Shown: positions 36,643 to 49,200 of the stretch, piece after piece
Numbering within the stretch: position 1 is the first letter of the stretch
How the letters are laid out: the number at the start of each line of letters is the position of its first letter
NCBI RefSeq assembly: GCF_965638725.1
Contig: NC_134949.1
Location: 83,234,017 to 83,298,016 of the forward strand
Length of the DNA: 64,000 nucleotides
Direction: 5' to 3'
From: Aptenodytes patagonicus
Lineage: Eukaryota > Chordata > Aves > Sphenisciformes > Spheniscidae
Position numbers and translations under genes: made by a program
Notes under the pieces: generated by a model
The model's input: only the letters and a program-made list of their open reading frames with translations
What the model was told of the DNA's origin: nothing
Databases searched by the model: none

Positions 36643-39600
36643 GATGTGTCACTGATGGAGTCTGAAGAAACCAGTGAGGGAGGTACCATTCCCCAAGAAG
36701 CCAGCAGCGCCACTGGGGAAGCTTGGGATTTTATAGCAGTCAAAAGAGAGCATCATGCCCCTCATGCATCAGCTGAAATGAGCATCAGCCTGTCTGACTC
36801 TGCAAAGGGAGCAGAGCTCAGCACTCCTGAGGACTGCCTTTCTGCTCCAGGGAAAGCAGCAGAGATGCTGGGCAGACCCTCTAACCCTGTGCAAAAAGTG
36901 CCAGCAGGTCTGGAACAAGAGCAAGGTGATGCAGAGCCTCCAAAGGGACTCTCAGAATTGGAAGGAGAAATACTTTTAGAGGAGGGTGGACTGGATTATT
37001 CTCTGAAACTTAAGCAAGTAGAGCTGGTTGACCTGGAAAGCAACCAGGACTCTTCCTCTCTCAGCATAGTGCAGGATGGGCCAGCCCCTGGCAATGCCAT
37101 CCTGCAGGCTGTGGACCTCAGCACTGAGTTTCCTCAGTGCCAGGCAGAACTGGCTTTTCATGGCTCAGACCCTCAGGCCCAGCATCCAAAATCTCCTTTG
37201 GCTGATGCCATTTCCTCTCAGAGAGAGACGCCTAAATGCTTCTTGGTATGTAAAACCATTTCAGAAGGGCATTATAAGGCTGAGCCGTTTCTGGATAAGA
37301 TCTCCACGGATTCTTTGCAGGAGGTTGATACTGGTGCAGAGCAGAAGCAAAGCAGCAAAAAAGTGACACCAGCAACTGATGAGCAACCTACCTCAGAGGA
37401 AGCAGTAGAGGACATGGCTAAACCTTACATTTCTGAAGATGTTAAGGAAAGCATAAGACCACTCCAGGGTTCGGAAGAGAATACAGAGTCTTCCTCTTCC
37501 CATCATTTGTCTTCCATCTTAACAGGTCACAGCCAAATAAGTTCACTACAAGCAGAAGGAAAGATCTCAGCTGGTGAAACAAGGAATAGCAGCATGGTCA
37601 AAGACCAGGGAACAGTAATGGTTCCTAAAGAAAACTCATCCACTTCCAAATGCCTTCATCTTGAAGATGATCACAGAAAAACAGAAGGCAGATCTGCCTC
37701 TCCAGCAGAGAGTGCCTTCCAAGTAAAGGATACTGCTAAAAAAATTGAAGAAGTGAATACTTCACAGCATAAGGAACCAGTACAGGAGAAGGCAGTGTCT
37801 GAACTTCAGCAGGAAGAGGAGAAGAAAGAGTGCAAAGAGCAGAATCTGCCAGAAGAAGGAAAATCTTTGGAGCCCAAAGATCAGAAAAACAAGGAACGAA
37901 ATGAGCAGAGGGAAGAGCTCAAACTGGAGGCTCCATTGTCAGCTTTCAGGTCAGAGATATCTTCTGTTCCCAGGCATAATGTGGACTTGTGTGGTTTGCA
38001 GAATGTTTTTTTGGCTGAGCAAACAGGATCAGCATTTCTTCCTGGGGAACCTGTCTCTGTGGATCAGCATCCTGGTCAGGATGTACTGCTGAAAGTTCAT
38101 GTCACAGAAGCAGGTTCTGGATGTCAGCCACCCATTGTCAGCCCTCTGTCCTCAAGTAACCTGAACCCACTGGGTGAAACTCCAATGGTGCCTCCACACA
38201 CATGCCATATCTCTGACCAGGCAGAAGACCTAGAAGATTCTGGCCGCTTTTCCATCGGTGGTCAGGATGTTGGAGAAGCTGACTGGGATGACAGGACAAG
38301 ACTGGGCAGGGAGGATAAGCACAGTGATGGGCATGGAAGTGCTGTCCAGAGGTTTGATAAAAGAGATGCATCACTCCATGGAGGAGTGGCAGCACCTTTT
38401 AGCGCAGAGAACCCAGAGGTTTCTGTTCCAGCACACCCTTCCTCTGGTACCAAGAACTTGGAGCCACCTGATCCCATAGATCCTCATCCCATTACAGAAA
38501 ATTTGGGAAAAGCTGAGCTTCAGGACTTCATTCCAGCTTTACCCTCAGAGCTCACCTCTGTGGCTTCAACGTCTGCCCCACAGCAAGAGGGTGCCAGTGG
38601 AACAGCCTCTGTGACCCCTGAGGACTGTCCTGGCGCCAATCTGAACAAACTGCTAGACTCTGTAGAGAAGCCAGCCAACCGAGCCGCTTCTGTACAAGTG
38701 CGGGACCCAACATCAGGGGAAACTGCTATTGTAAGTACTGATCCAGGGAAGGCCAACACTTCCCATGAACTCCTTACTTCTGAGAGAGGCTTTCATGAAG
38801 ACCTTAGTGACCCATCTTCTTTCTCTGTAATATACACGAGCTGCCTTCCTCTAGAGGGGAGCCTTCCTGAGGATAGGAGGACTGTGGCTATCATTGCAGG
38901 GCCTCTGGAACCACCCCAACTACCAGGCAGGACTTCCACTCCCCTGAACCACCCAGAGACAGTTCAGCAAAAACCCCCAGAAAAAAGTGCCATTATCCAA
39001 GGAAAAGAAATGGGAGCAAACACGGATCATGAAGCACAACAAATGCCTTTACTTGATCAGTCTGACTGCAGTTTAAACCAAAAAGAGCCTGGATCCAGAA
39101 TCTCCAGCATCCTGAGCACCCTAACTTGGCCCTCTGAAGAAGATACGGTCCTTGCCATGAACCAGCAAGAACAATCTCTGTCCCCAGTGTCCCACTCAAG
39201 CCTACCTCTGGTGTCTGAGCCTGATGCCAAACAGCTTCCTCATCCTCCTTCCCATGTCCAAAGCCCCAGTCAAGCTCAGGGCGCTGCACTTAATGCAAAT
39301 CACCTTGCTCAACTTCCAGCCCTTGAAAGTTACCAGCCACTGGCTCCTGTACCCTACTCCAGGCCGCATCTCAACTGTGGTATGGATGATAATAAGTTAC
39401 TAGCCATTCACCCTACTATAAGCCATCCTCTCCGGACTGCTGCCTCTGTGTCTGATTCTAACACTGTGGCCTCTGCTTCTGATGGAGAAGATGTAGCAGA
39501 GAAAGATGACCTTGTTCCAGTGACTAGAGAGTGGGATCTTGGTGATTTAGGTACCCATGATACAGAGACTTCTGATGACTCAGGGGTCAGTTTGTTGGCC

Positions 39601-40222
39601 AAAAGCTTTTCTGCTGTTGGAAATGAAGCATTGGCTGGCTGCTCTGGCACCAGCCCTGAAACAGTGGACCAGCACGTGGACATACAGTGTGGAAAATCCT
39701 CACCTGACCACCCTTCTTGGCCCTCGCTCAAAGGCCTGATAACATCCACAGACTCTAAGAGCAGTGACTCTGCACAGCCACTTCCAATGCTAGCATTCAC
39801 CAATCCAATCCACTTCCTCCAGCTCAGCCCTCCATCACCACCAACCACCAGAACAACCTGCCAAGAGGAGGAGGTCTTGGAGGAGCTGCAATGGGAGCAA
39901 CAGGCAGGCATCTTTGGTGTGGACACAAAGAACATCCAAGCTCCATTGGCAATCACAGAGAAAACAGAAGGTGAGAGGAGGGTCAAGCAAAGGCTGGAAG
40001 GAGGAGGAGGAGAACACCACTTGGTAGCTCAGCCAAAGGAGGAAATGCCCAGACATTCACCCTTGGAAAAATCATCAAGTTGGCCAGGCAAAAAAACGAT
40101 CAGGGTAGTTGCACAGGAGCCAGCAGCCAATCAAGAAAACCCAATTAAACGCCGAGTAAAAAGCAAGGACTGGCACCGTCAGGGCCTGAAAAGGACATCA
40201 GTACCACCAGATGCCTTGCAGG
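36643..40222 (+). CDS. ARHGEF5: ARHGEF5 coding exon 1 (large N-terminal exon)
   Basis: Acceptor ttctttagcag|gatgtg. There are 12 bases of 5' UTR, ATG at 36655 with G at +4, and 1,189 codons plus one base (phase 1) before donor gcagg|gtgagt. It encodes the whole low-complexity, Glu/Ser/Pro-containing N-terminus. No folded domain is recognisable. The single very large exon is a known feature of mammalian ARHGEF5. Confidence 0.96.
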
Positions 40223-43200
40223 GTGAGTCCTCTCCTCCATTTCCCTCCCCCCACCCCCCAAACTTATCGCAGATACCAAAAACGGAGGATTAAATTAAAT
40301 AGGCAATGTGATAGAGAGGCATGAGAGCTGACCGCTCGGCATTGGTCTTGTGCCTTTCTGGTAATACTCTTCACCAGCCCTGTAGCCCCCTTGCTGTCCT
40401 GCCCCAAGCTCCCCTCTCCCAGCTCTTCCCTAGCTCCTCTCTGCTGCCCTGTAGCCAGTGCATCCTGCTCGTTCTCTTGAGTAGGGCTGCACTCTGGGGC
40501 TCAGTCCCCTCATTTCACACTAACATCTGCAACAGAGTGCTTATCTCACTTGACGGATCCTTTGCCCCCTGACTTTTCAGCCAGTTTCTCTTCTTGTCCC
40601 TTCTCCATGTTTAATGATCTGTCACCCTTACCCGGTAACACGGGCTATTTTGGCCTACCTGCAGGAATGAGTTTCTTGGTGGGGCTCAGTTCAGAGCTTC
40701 CGCTCATCATCTCTGCTGCCACCGCACGGCCGTTGCATTTTGCTGCACTTGTAGCAGCCCGTTTCCAAGCAGTAAGGAAAACGCATGCACACCCCCTCAG
40801 TAGCCCGTATCTGTTACCACATGTTTTAGTTCCTTGTTTATTTGCTACCTCCCTTTATTTTGCAGCTGACACCTTTAGGTTCCAATTTGACCTCCTGAAT
40901 TGTTCAGGAGATGATTGTTCTGAGAACATAAGATTTGAGATTACAGATAAGAATGCAAATCTGTCAAATTCAAGGCCCCAGCTTGCATAGAAGCCAAATC
41001 ACTGCTGTCACGAATGGAAAACATGCATCTTCAGTAATGCAGCTCATTCAGACGGTACTTACTGTCAAGATGCATGTCTGTTCTTTATTATATCTTACAT
41101 GATCTTTAAACATACTTGCTTCTTCTCAGCTCTTGTTTTATTTTCCAAGCTCCACAACATGCTGGATTTTTGGCACAGAGGAAAAGGAGAGGAGCATGGA
41201 GGGATGTAAAAGGTTGGCAGCACTTGAATCAAGACTTGTTCATGTGTTTGACCTTGTAAATTCTTGGTTCCAAATTTTAAAACATTCAAGGCAACAGTAC
41301 TGTCTTTCCCCTGGCCCATGCTTGCAGCTCAGTCTTCGGGCTTTCTTCCTCCTCCTGCTTCCAAGGAATTTTATATAGAATTTCTTCACACCTTATTTAA
41401 TTAAATCCCTCAGAAAACAAAAGAAAAATCCACACTTTCCCCATTTTTCATAAGCAGAAGATGATTCAAGCAGCAGTTTGTGAATGCTCACATAGTACAT
41501 AAATGTGAGAATTGGATTACAGCATTCATTCTCAGGCCGCATCCCTTCTAAGACTCTTCACAGGAGTGACTTTTTTAGATGTCCAGCATTTCTGCCCCAG
41601 AAGTCACTGAGAGTTTTCTGGGGCTCAACGTCCACAAAAGAAAGTCTAAGACTTTGAGACATGACTAGTGACTTTGGGTCCGTTGATCCTCCAATGCCTG
41701 GCCCAAGTTGCTGAAAGGGGAAAGGCAGCACCAAATAGGGCCCACATGCAGTGTCTTCACTTGGGCAACTGGAGAGAGAAGCTCTTAGAGTTACTGTGAT
41801 CGCTGAAAGTGTCAGCCTTGTTCTTTGTTTGAAAAGCAAATGTGGCTAAGTAACAGATGTAAAGTGTAAATAATGTCAAGGATTATTAAAACCAGAATGT
41901 TTCTGACCCAGAAATAAAGGTCAGGAGGGCACCTGTACTCCAACCCAAGACCACCACTTAGGTGGGGTATAGGTAAGTGGCATCTGTGTATCATTTGGAT
42001 TGTAGCTTCACTCTAAAAACAGACTTAATGTGTTTACTTTCTAATTGTCTTATATGCAGAAATTCCTTTTGTTCCTTCAGAGGAAGAAGCTCACAAGGCA
42101 CACAGGGAACCACCAGTCAGTTCAGAAACAGTTATATTGCGGTAAGTCTCTCAAAGGCCCCTTAGAATTTGCCTCCATCCCTGTGTAGCACAGACACCTA
42201 ATGCTCTCCATTGTTCCTGAGGGACCAAAGATGATGTTAAGGAGTAGAAAACTATAATAAAATTACTTAGGCCTGTGTTTCAGTCTATGCACTCTGGGAG
42301 GGGACCCCCTGGCAACAGAAGTATTTTTGTCCCTTTAGGAGAGTGTTTCCATTAAGCCAAGCTTTGTTCTTTGTTAAGTAAAGCATGTGGAGCTTGAGCT
42401 TGTTGGAAAGAGAGGTCCTTGCTGTGACAGATCTGTTACTAAGATTTGGATAAGCCATCTCTGGCACTGTGCTCTTCATTCACTCTTTGTTTCCAAATCT
42501 TTATTCCATGACAGAGAGAAGAAACCTGCAGACCCAATGGAGAACTTCAAACGCCGGCACTCCAAACTGATCAACTCCTGTAAGTACCTTCTGCCTGAAG
42601 TGCTGTGGCAGACCCCTCTCCTCCATCATCTCTCACCCTTGCAGTGAGCACAAAGGAGAGGGGCTCCTGCCACATGGTAGCAAGGAGGGAGCGTTAGAGA
42701 GCGGTGTTCAGTGGAGGCAGTGAAACCAGAGTCCTGCAGTACACTCAGGCAGCTGGTGAGCTTTGCTTATAGCAGGTGTGTGTGGTCTAATGTATTCAGT
42801 TATCCTAATCTGAGACAGTAACAAAGTTTTCTCCAGATTGAAGCAGAGGTCGAGTAGCTGCTATAGAAACTATAAATGTATATGCCTCTCTTCACAGCAA
42901 GATTGCTGTATCAGGAGTACAGCGATGTGGTTCTGAACAAGGCCATTCAAAGCCAGAAGAGAGTGGATTCTTTTGCAGAGGATATAGAGTCGAGTTTCCC
43001 AAGCTCCCCAAGGCTACGGAGGAAAGTGCTGTCTCCCCAGGACTCGTATTTGCAACGTCTGTCAGTCTCATCTAATGCATCCCTCTGGCAGGACATCCCC
43101 ATGATACGGGGCAGCAGAATGCTACTCAATATGTCCCGTGATGAGCAGAAGCTGCAAGAGGTAATGGACAGATGTAACAAGGTAGATGGGTGGTCTGTAG

Positions 43201-46200
43201 TCAAGAAAGAGTCCCCAGAAGGGTGGTTAAAGTGGAGAGCAAAAATTCTGATGTAGGAATGCAGGTGGCTGAATGCAGAGGTCACCTCTACCCGTGTAAG
43301 CAGTATGGGGATGTGGTACCAGTGTTTGTGAAGTAGTACAGTGCTGAAGTTCAGAATTGTAGAGAAAAAGAGCACTGACTCCTCCTCTATAAAGGACAGG
43401 CTCTGGACTGTACCAGTAACTTCGTGAAAACAGACATGGGGAAATTGGAATGAGATAAAACAAGGAATTTTGAGCATGTTCAGTGCAAAAGAGGATATTA
43501 AAGCAGAAGACTTCCAGCATTCTCCCACACATAAGCTTATGAGAGATGCTAATAAAAACCACAGTGAATTGTAGTTTCTGTGGTAGAATGTGAGTTTACC
43601 AAATTGACCTGTGTGAGCTGCAGGGCTGAGAGAAAACAGGAAGACGTATGGGTTCAGCAAAACGGTACATAGAGAAACTGGGTAAGGAAGATGAGAGGAA
43701 CTGAGAAGTGGATGGGAGGACCCAGAGAAAGAGGAGAAAACAACAGCATGGGAAACATGATGAAGGAGAAAAGCATGGGTGATGCGGATGCTGGAAAATT
43801 TATGGGAGCAGTGAAAGTAGAGTTGAGGGGGGGGAATAAGAAGTAAAATGAGAGCAGGTAGCTATTTTTCTTTTAAGTCATACCACAAGTCTGTCTTCTA
43901 AAGAAAGAAAGACTATATGTAACGGCATGCTTGCCCTTCATTCCTAAAGCCTCTCTTCTGTAATTACGCACTACTTACATCATGTACTGGGAGGTTTTCT
44001 TGCTTTTCCATAAAATTCCTCACAGACTTGCATAGTCTACTGATGCTGTGCTCCCTTATTTCATCTCTCAAGGCCAAGTTTGAGTTGATAATGTCTGAGG
44101 CTTCATACCTGCGCAGTTTAAATGTGGCAGTGGATCACTTCCAGCGATCAGCAGAGCTCCAGGCAATGCTCACCAATCAAGAGCGTCAGTGGCTTTTCTC
44201 CCGCCTTCATGATGTACGCGATGTCAGCGCCAGGTGAGATATGGCCCTTTGCTTCCAGGATTAACGCCCTCCATGAAGCACAGACACAGCCCATCATTTC
44301 CATCAATAACATCTCTCACTCTGTTCTGTGTGTTCACTGACCTTCAAGGTAGATACACACACGTAGCACTTTGTGATTGCATACCAACACTGCCCTGAAA
44401 GGAGCATTCGCCTTTTTAGGTGACAGGGCAATATAAAGCTTGGTGTTAAGTCCCACATACTATGGCGCAATTGTGCATAGAGCTCATTGCAGGAGATCAA
44501 AATGTTCAAAATGCTACTGTAGCCATGTGCTGTTGGCTTCAACTACAACTAAACTTGACTAACTAGACCTCAGCCCAAACCAAGTGCAACTCCTGCCAAA
44601 TACAAGACAAAAGAAGCAGCTGCATGAGCCCTGACCAAAAAAAAAAAACAACAAAGAAAAAAAGAAAAAAGAGCAGGGGGGGAAAAAAAAGTAAGTTATA
44701 GCTGTCACTTGACAGAACCTAATGTAAATCAGTTGAGCGTAAGTCATAAAATGTAGACATGACCCCACATGCAAGGAATCCTGTATGTTGTAGGATTCTG
44801 TTCTGCTTTTCTCCTGCAAGGCTTGGCTACGTATATCGCTAAGCTAGTAAGGTTTGCTGCTACCTTTTCCATTTCTACTAGTGGGATTATTCTGGTGATG
44901 TCTTAATTTTCAGTTGTTTCCTGACCATGCCTTTACAAGTATGACCTCTCAAGAACAGAAGTCTTTTGCCTCTGCTTCTTGCTTGGTGATATCTAGCCCT
45001 AAATTGTCATTGTACAGGCATTATGCTCTCTCTAGAAGTAAAGAGCTGTCTTGTGCTTATATGTTGGCTGTCAGGATTTTAGAGGACTGAGGATGTTCCT
45101 GCTTTACTAAATGACACTGATGTTTCCCTCTCCTTTTATGGCACCGCAACCATGTGCTGCAGTTTCCTCTTTGACTTGGAGGAGAAATTTGAGGAGGACA
45201 TGTTCACCTTCCATGTGTGCGATGTGGCTCTGAAACATGCCCCTGAGTTTCGCAGGGTGTATCTACCATATGTAACAAACCAGACATATCAGGAACAAAC
45301 CTTCCAGCGGTTACTGTAAGTTTTCTCATTTGTTGCACCCTTCTCCCCTCCTTACTTCCTTGCTGCACCTTGAATATTTACTCTTTCAAGCGATGGGGAA
45401 TGCTGCAGGTACAGGCTGTTGGGCAGTGCTCTCACTACACCCCCAGAAGAACAGGCAGGAACCTTCTTCAATTCAATGGCATTTGGGACAGCAGGACAGA
45501 GCTGCTGCAGGCTCCTCTCCCATAGCATTGGAAAGGGAAAGAATAATTAATATCTGATTCTATTGCAGGCTATTCTCTCTGCTACCCTCTACTGAAGAGA
45601 GCAAAAATGACTGTCCTGGATAATGGTTTTCAGTCTGTGGTTTTCAGACTACTAAGAACTGGAAAGTGATAATTTCAAGTGAAACTTCCAACCTCAACCA
45701 TTCTGTGATTCTGTAATTAAGAAAAATATGGCTGCTGTCAGTAAGCTTAAACTGGCTATCCAGGAGTCTTTAAAATGGATTGAAAATCCTGGGGCCAGAG
45801 AACACTGTCAATCTCTCTTGCTCTGGGTAGTGGAGTGGAACATCTCTTGCCCTCTTCTTCTGTACCCAGTGGCACAACCAAGCATTAATGAGGCACGGGC
45901 CCAGTCCTGAGCAAGGTTTCCTTGCCACTTCTGCACTGCTTCCCTTCGTAACAACCCAGTTCCACTGAAGCTACAGTGATTCCAGGAGAAGACATTGTTC
46001 CCAACAGGCTATTCAGGCACTGTCTCTGGGTGCTGCTGACTGGGAGAGATCTAGTCTTGCAATTGATTCCCTTCAGGGAAGGTTCAGTTCCACACAGAAG
46101 GGACCTCCAGGATATTGTCTAGGGCAACGTCTACTGGGCCTACAACCTTCTTCCCCACCTCTTCAAGGATATGGGATTGGCTATTCTGGTGGCAGGTGCC

Positions 46201-49200
46201 ACTCTCATACCATTAGCCTTTTATCTGCTACTGCCCAGTGTGGAAAACTGGATGGCAGTGGCTGTGTCTAAGAGGGTAAGAGAGACATTAGGGGAGGAAG
46301 GCAGCTCCTCTCAGGAGTAGCAAGAGAGGGGAGGTCCAGCCCCTGGAGCTGGACCATTCAGTGTAAGGGAAGAATACAAACCACCACTGTCTCTGTGAAA
46401 GGTGCCCTACTGATAGAGGGGAATTGAAATGTAGATGTTACTTCTGGCTTTATTCCAGAGGGCTGTGGCAGAAAGAGGAAAGATGTAACAGTTGTACTGC
46501 TGTCCTGTAGCTATTAGAAACCCATACTTGCTCTTCCTCAGCAGAGTGGCGCAGTTTCTTGACATCTCTTGCCCCAGGGACAAAACCTGACTGTTGGGAG
46601 TACTCCAACATTCACTGAAAGACTATTTATTTGCTCTGATGCCTGGCTGTCTTCTTTCTTTACCACTCCCACAGAAATGGAAATGCAGGGTTCCAGCAAG
46701 TCCTGGAGAGACTGGAAAGTGATCCAGTATGCCAGCGCCTCTCACTTAAATCCTTCCTCATACTCCCTTTCCAGCGCATCACTCGACTCAAACTCCTCCT
46801 ACAGGTAACTGTGTTGATTCTCTGCTTTCCTACAGTTTCTCCCAAGTTGACCCTTCTTCAAGTCTGAAAGTCATATAAATATGAGCTAGCTCCAAGCATT
46901 GTGTGGAAGGACTGCATACAGCCCTTTGCTGGCATCTGTGACAAGTTTGGCAAGATGCTCTAAAGCCACTCTGTTGCATATATTGTGAATATGCCTTTGC
47001 AAAAACAAACCCGTTTGTCATCGTAGAAATGCCTGCTGTGCATTAGACCAGCACCATGAGTGGGATGTGATAGCCTGTGTGAGGCAATGCAGTTTGTATA
47101 CTGGTTAGGACTTTGTAGCAACACTACTTCAGTTGTACTCCAATAAATAATTTATGGACTCTTCTTAGAACATGTTGATTTACATTTTATTGAACTTTTT
47201 TGGCTTCCTGCTAGGAAAACAAAGCAAGGGTTCCTTGGCTGCCCTCTGGAAGGCAGTCTGTCTCTACTCTTTGCCTACAACATTGACTAATAGGAGCCTT
47301 CCAGACAGGGAACCAGCAAGTCCCTAATGAATTAATTTTGAGCTCTTTCTGTGAAATTCTTCTTTTTGATTAATTGAGGCTTTTTTTAACAGGAGAAAAG
47401 GAGTATCAGGCAAAGAACAATTCTGTGCGTAAGGCTGTTTGTGCTTGGATTAGTGGTTGCTTCCTATGCCATGTAACTTGTACATGATAGTTAATATGAT
47501 TTAGATTTTCAGGGATGCCCTGTTCAATGCAGCTTATCAGTGACATTCTGCATCTCAAATTTCTGGCCTTGTTATCTCCACATCTCATCACCTACTGCCT
47601 AGTTTCCTTCGAGGCTGGCACCTTGGTGTCTCCTTGTTTCTCCTACCCCTTCCAGATATGTATGTCCAGCTTTCCCTGTTTGCATCATGAAAAACATCTT
47701 TTCTCACGCAGAATATCCTGAAGAGAACTCGGCCTGGGTCTGAGGAGGAAGTGCAAGCAACACAGGCCTATGATGCACTTGAAAAGGTAAGGCTGTCAAC
47801 CTGTTCTGCAGCCCTGCAGAAAGGGATCTGGGGGTTTTGGTTGATAGTACCCTCAATATGAGTCAACAATGTGCCCTGGCAGCTAAAAGGGCCAACTGTA
47901 TCCTGGGGTGGGTGCATTAAGCACAGTATAGCTAACCGGTTGAAGGAAGTGATTGTCCCACTATACTCGGCATTGGTGTGGCCTCACCTTGAGTACTGTG
48001 TGCAGTTTTGGGCTCCACAGTATAAGAAGGATATAAAAATATTAGAATGTTGCCCTCCTTCGGACACAAAGGTGGTGAAAGGGCTAGAGGGCAAGACTTA
48101 AGAGGAGCGGCTGAGGATACTCAGTTTGTTCAGCTTAGAGGAGACTGAGGGGTGACCTCATTGCTGTCTACAACTTCCTCATGAGGGGGAGCAGAGAGGG
48201 AGGTGCTGATCTCTTCTCCCTGGATGCAGGAGAATGGCTTAAAGCTGTGTCAGGGGAAGTTCAGATTGGATATTAGGAAAAAGTTCTTCACTGAGAGGGT
48301 GGTCAAGCAGCGGAACAAACTCCCCAGGAAAGTGATCATGGCCCCAAGCCTGACGGTGCTCAAGAAGTGTTTGGACAACACTCTTAGGTATATGGTTTAA
48401 CTTCTAGTTTGCCCTGTGTGGAGTCAGGAGTTGGACTCGATGATCCTCGTGGGTCCCTCCCAACTCAGGCTATTCTGTGACTCTCCACAGCCATGTTGCA
48501 TCACACAGCTGCAGGGCACCAAAGTGGCCCAGTTCTTTTACATTGATCCTCACCCTTGTTGAGGGCCCTTGTCATTGATCCTCACAAGTAACAAATGAGT
48601 GTGTTCATGTGACTCTTGCATGTGCAGTGGTAGCTGTGAGCAGAAAACACTAAAGCAGAAGCAAGCTGGGATGCGATGGAACCTGCACCAATGATATCGA
48701 ACTACTTTTTTCAGGACTCGCTCTTTCCAGTCTCCTAACCACCATTCCCCCTTTGTGTTCCTCCTTACCTTTGTCTCTAGTGATCAACTCCCACCCTAGT
48801 CCCTGCAAGAAAATTTTGCTTTAAAAAAAAAAAAGCGTGGCAAGACATTACTCTATTGCATCCCTTCCTCTATCCTATTTATTACAGATTAAAGTCTTCT
48901 GGGACAACTCGTTATCTAAAATTTGTACAGCACCATAAAGTAGACCTGTTCCTAGCTAGCTCCTATTCTGTCTAGTCATGATTTGACCTTCTTGGAGTGT
49001 CACTCCCTTCCTTACAATCTCTCCCCTGTTATCCACCACAAACCTAAAGACCAGTTCAACACAATGCATACCTCCTTAAAGCTCTTAGGACTCCACCTGC
49101 GTGCTGCACAGCTCCCAAAGCACTGCAGTCTGAGGTGGGTGGGCAAGATGTCATACACTGAAATCCTTAGACTCAGCTGTGTTCAAGCCAGCATTATCTC

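Noticed and set aside
36646-36654. Alternative GTG start giving three extra residues before the ARHGEF5 ATG
   Set aside because: Non-AUG initiation is unlikely here. ATG 36655 has a G at +4 and matches the mammalian M-E-x-E-E beginning.
39408-39986. 192-codon minus-strand frame opposite the ARHGEF5 large exon
   Set aside because: Mirror of the coding exon on the opposite strand; no independent support.
40550-40990. 146-codon frame inside an ARHGEF5 intron
   Set aside because: No homology recognised. The exon chain is complete and in phase without it.
42947-43660. 237-codon minus-strand frame spanning an ARHGEF5 exon and intron
   Set aside because: Overlaps a proven plus-strand exon; no recognisable domain.
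46090-46130. Possible reverse CR1 tail ('agaagggacctccaggatat', 'tgtctagggcaac')
   Set aside because: Only about 35 bases with several mismatches; insufficient to call.
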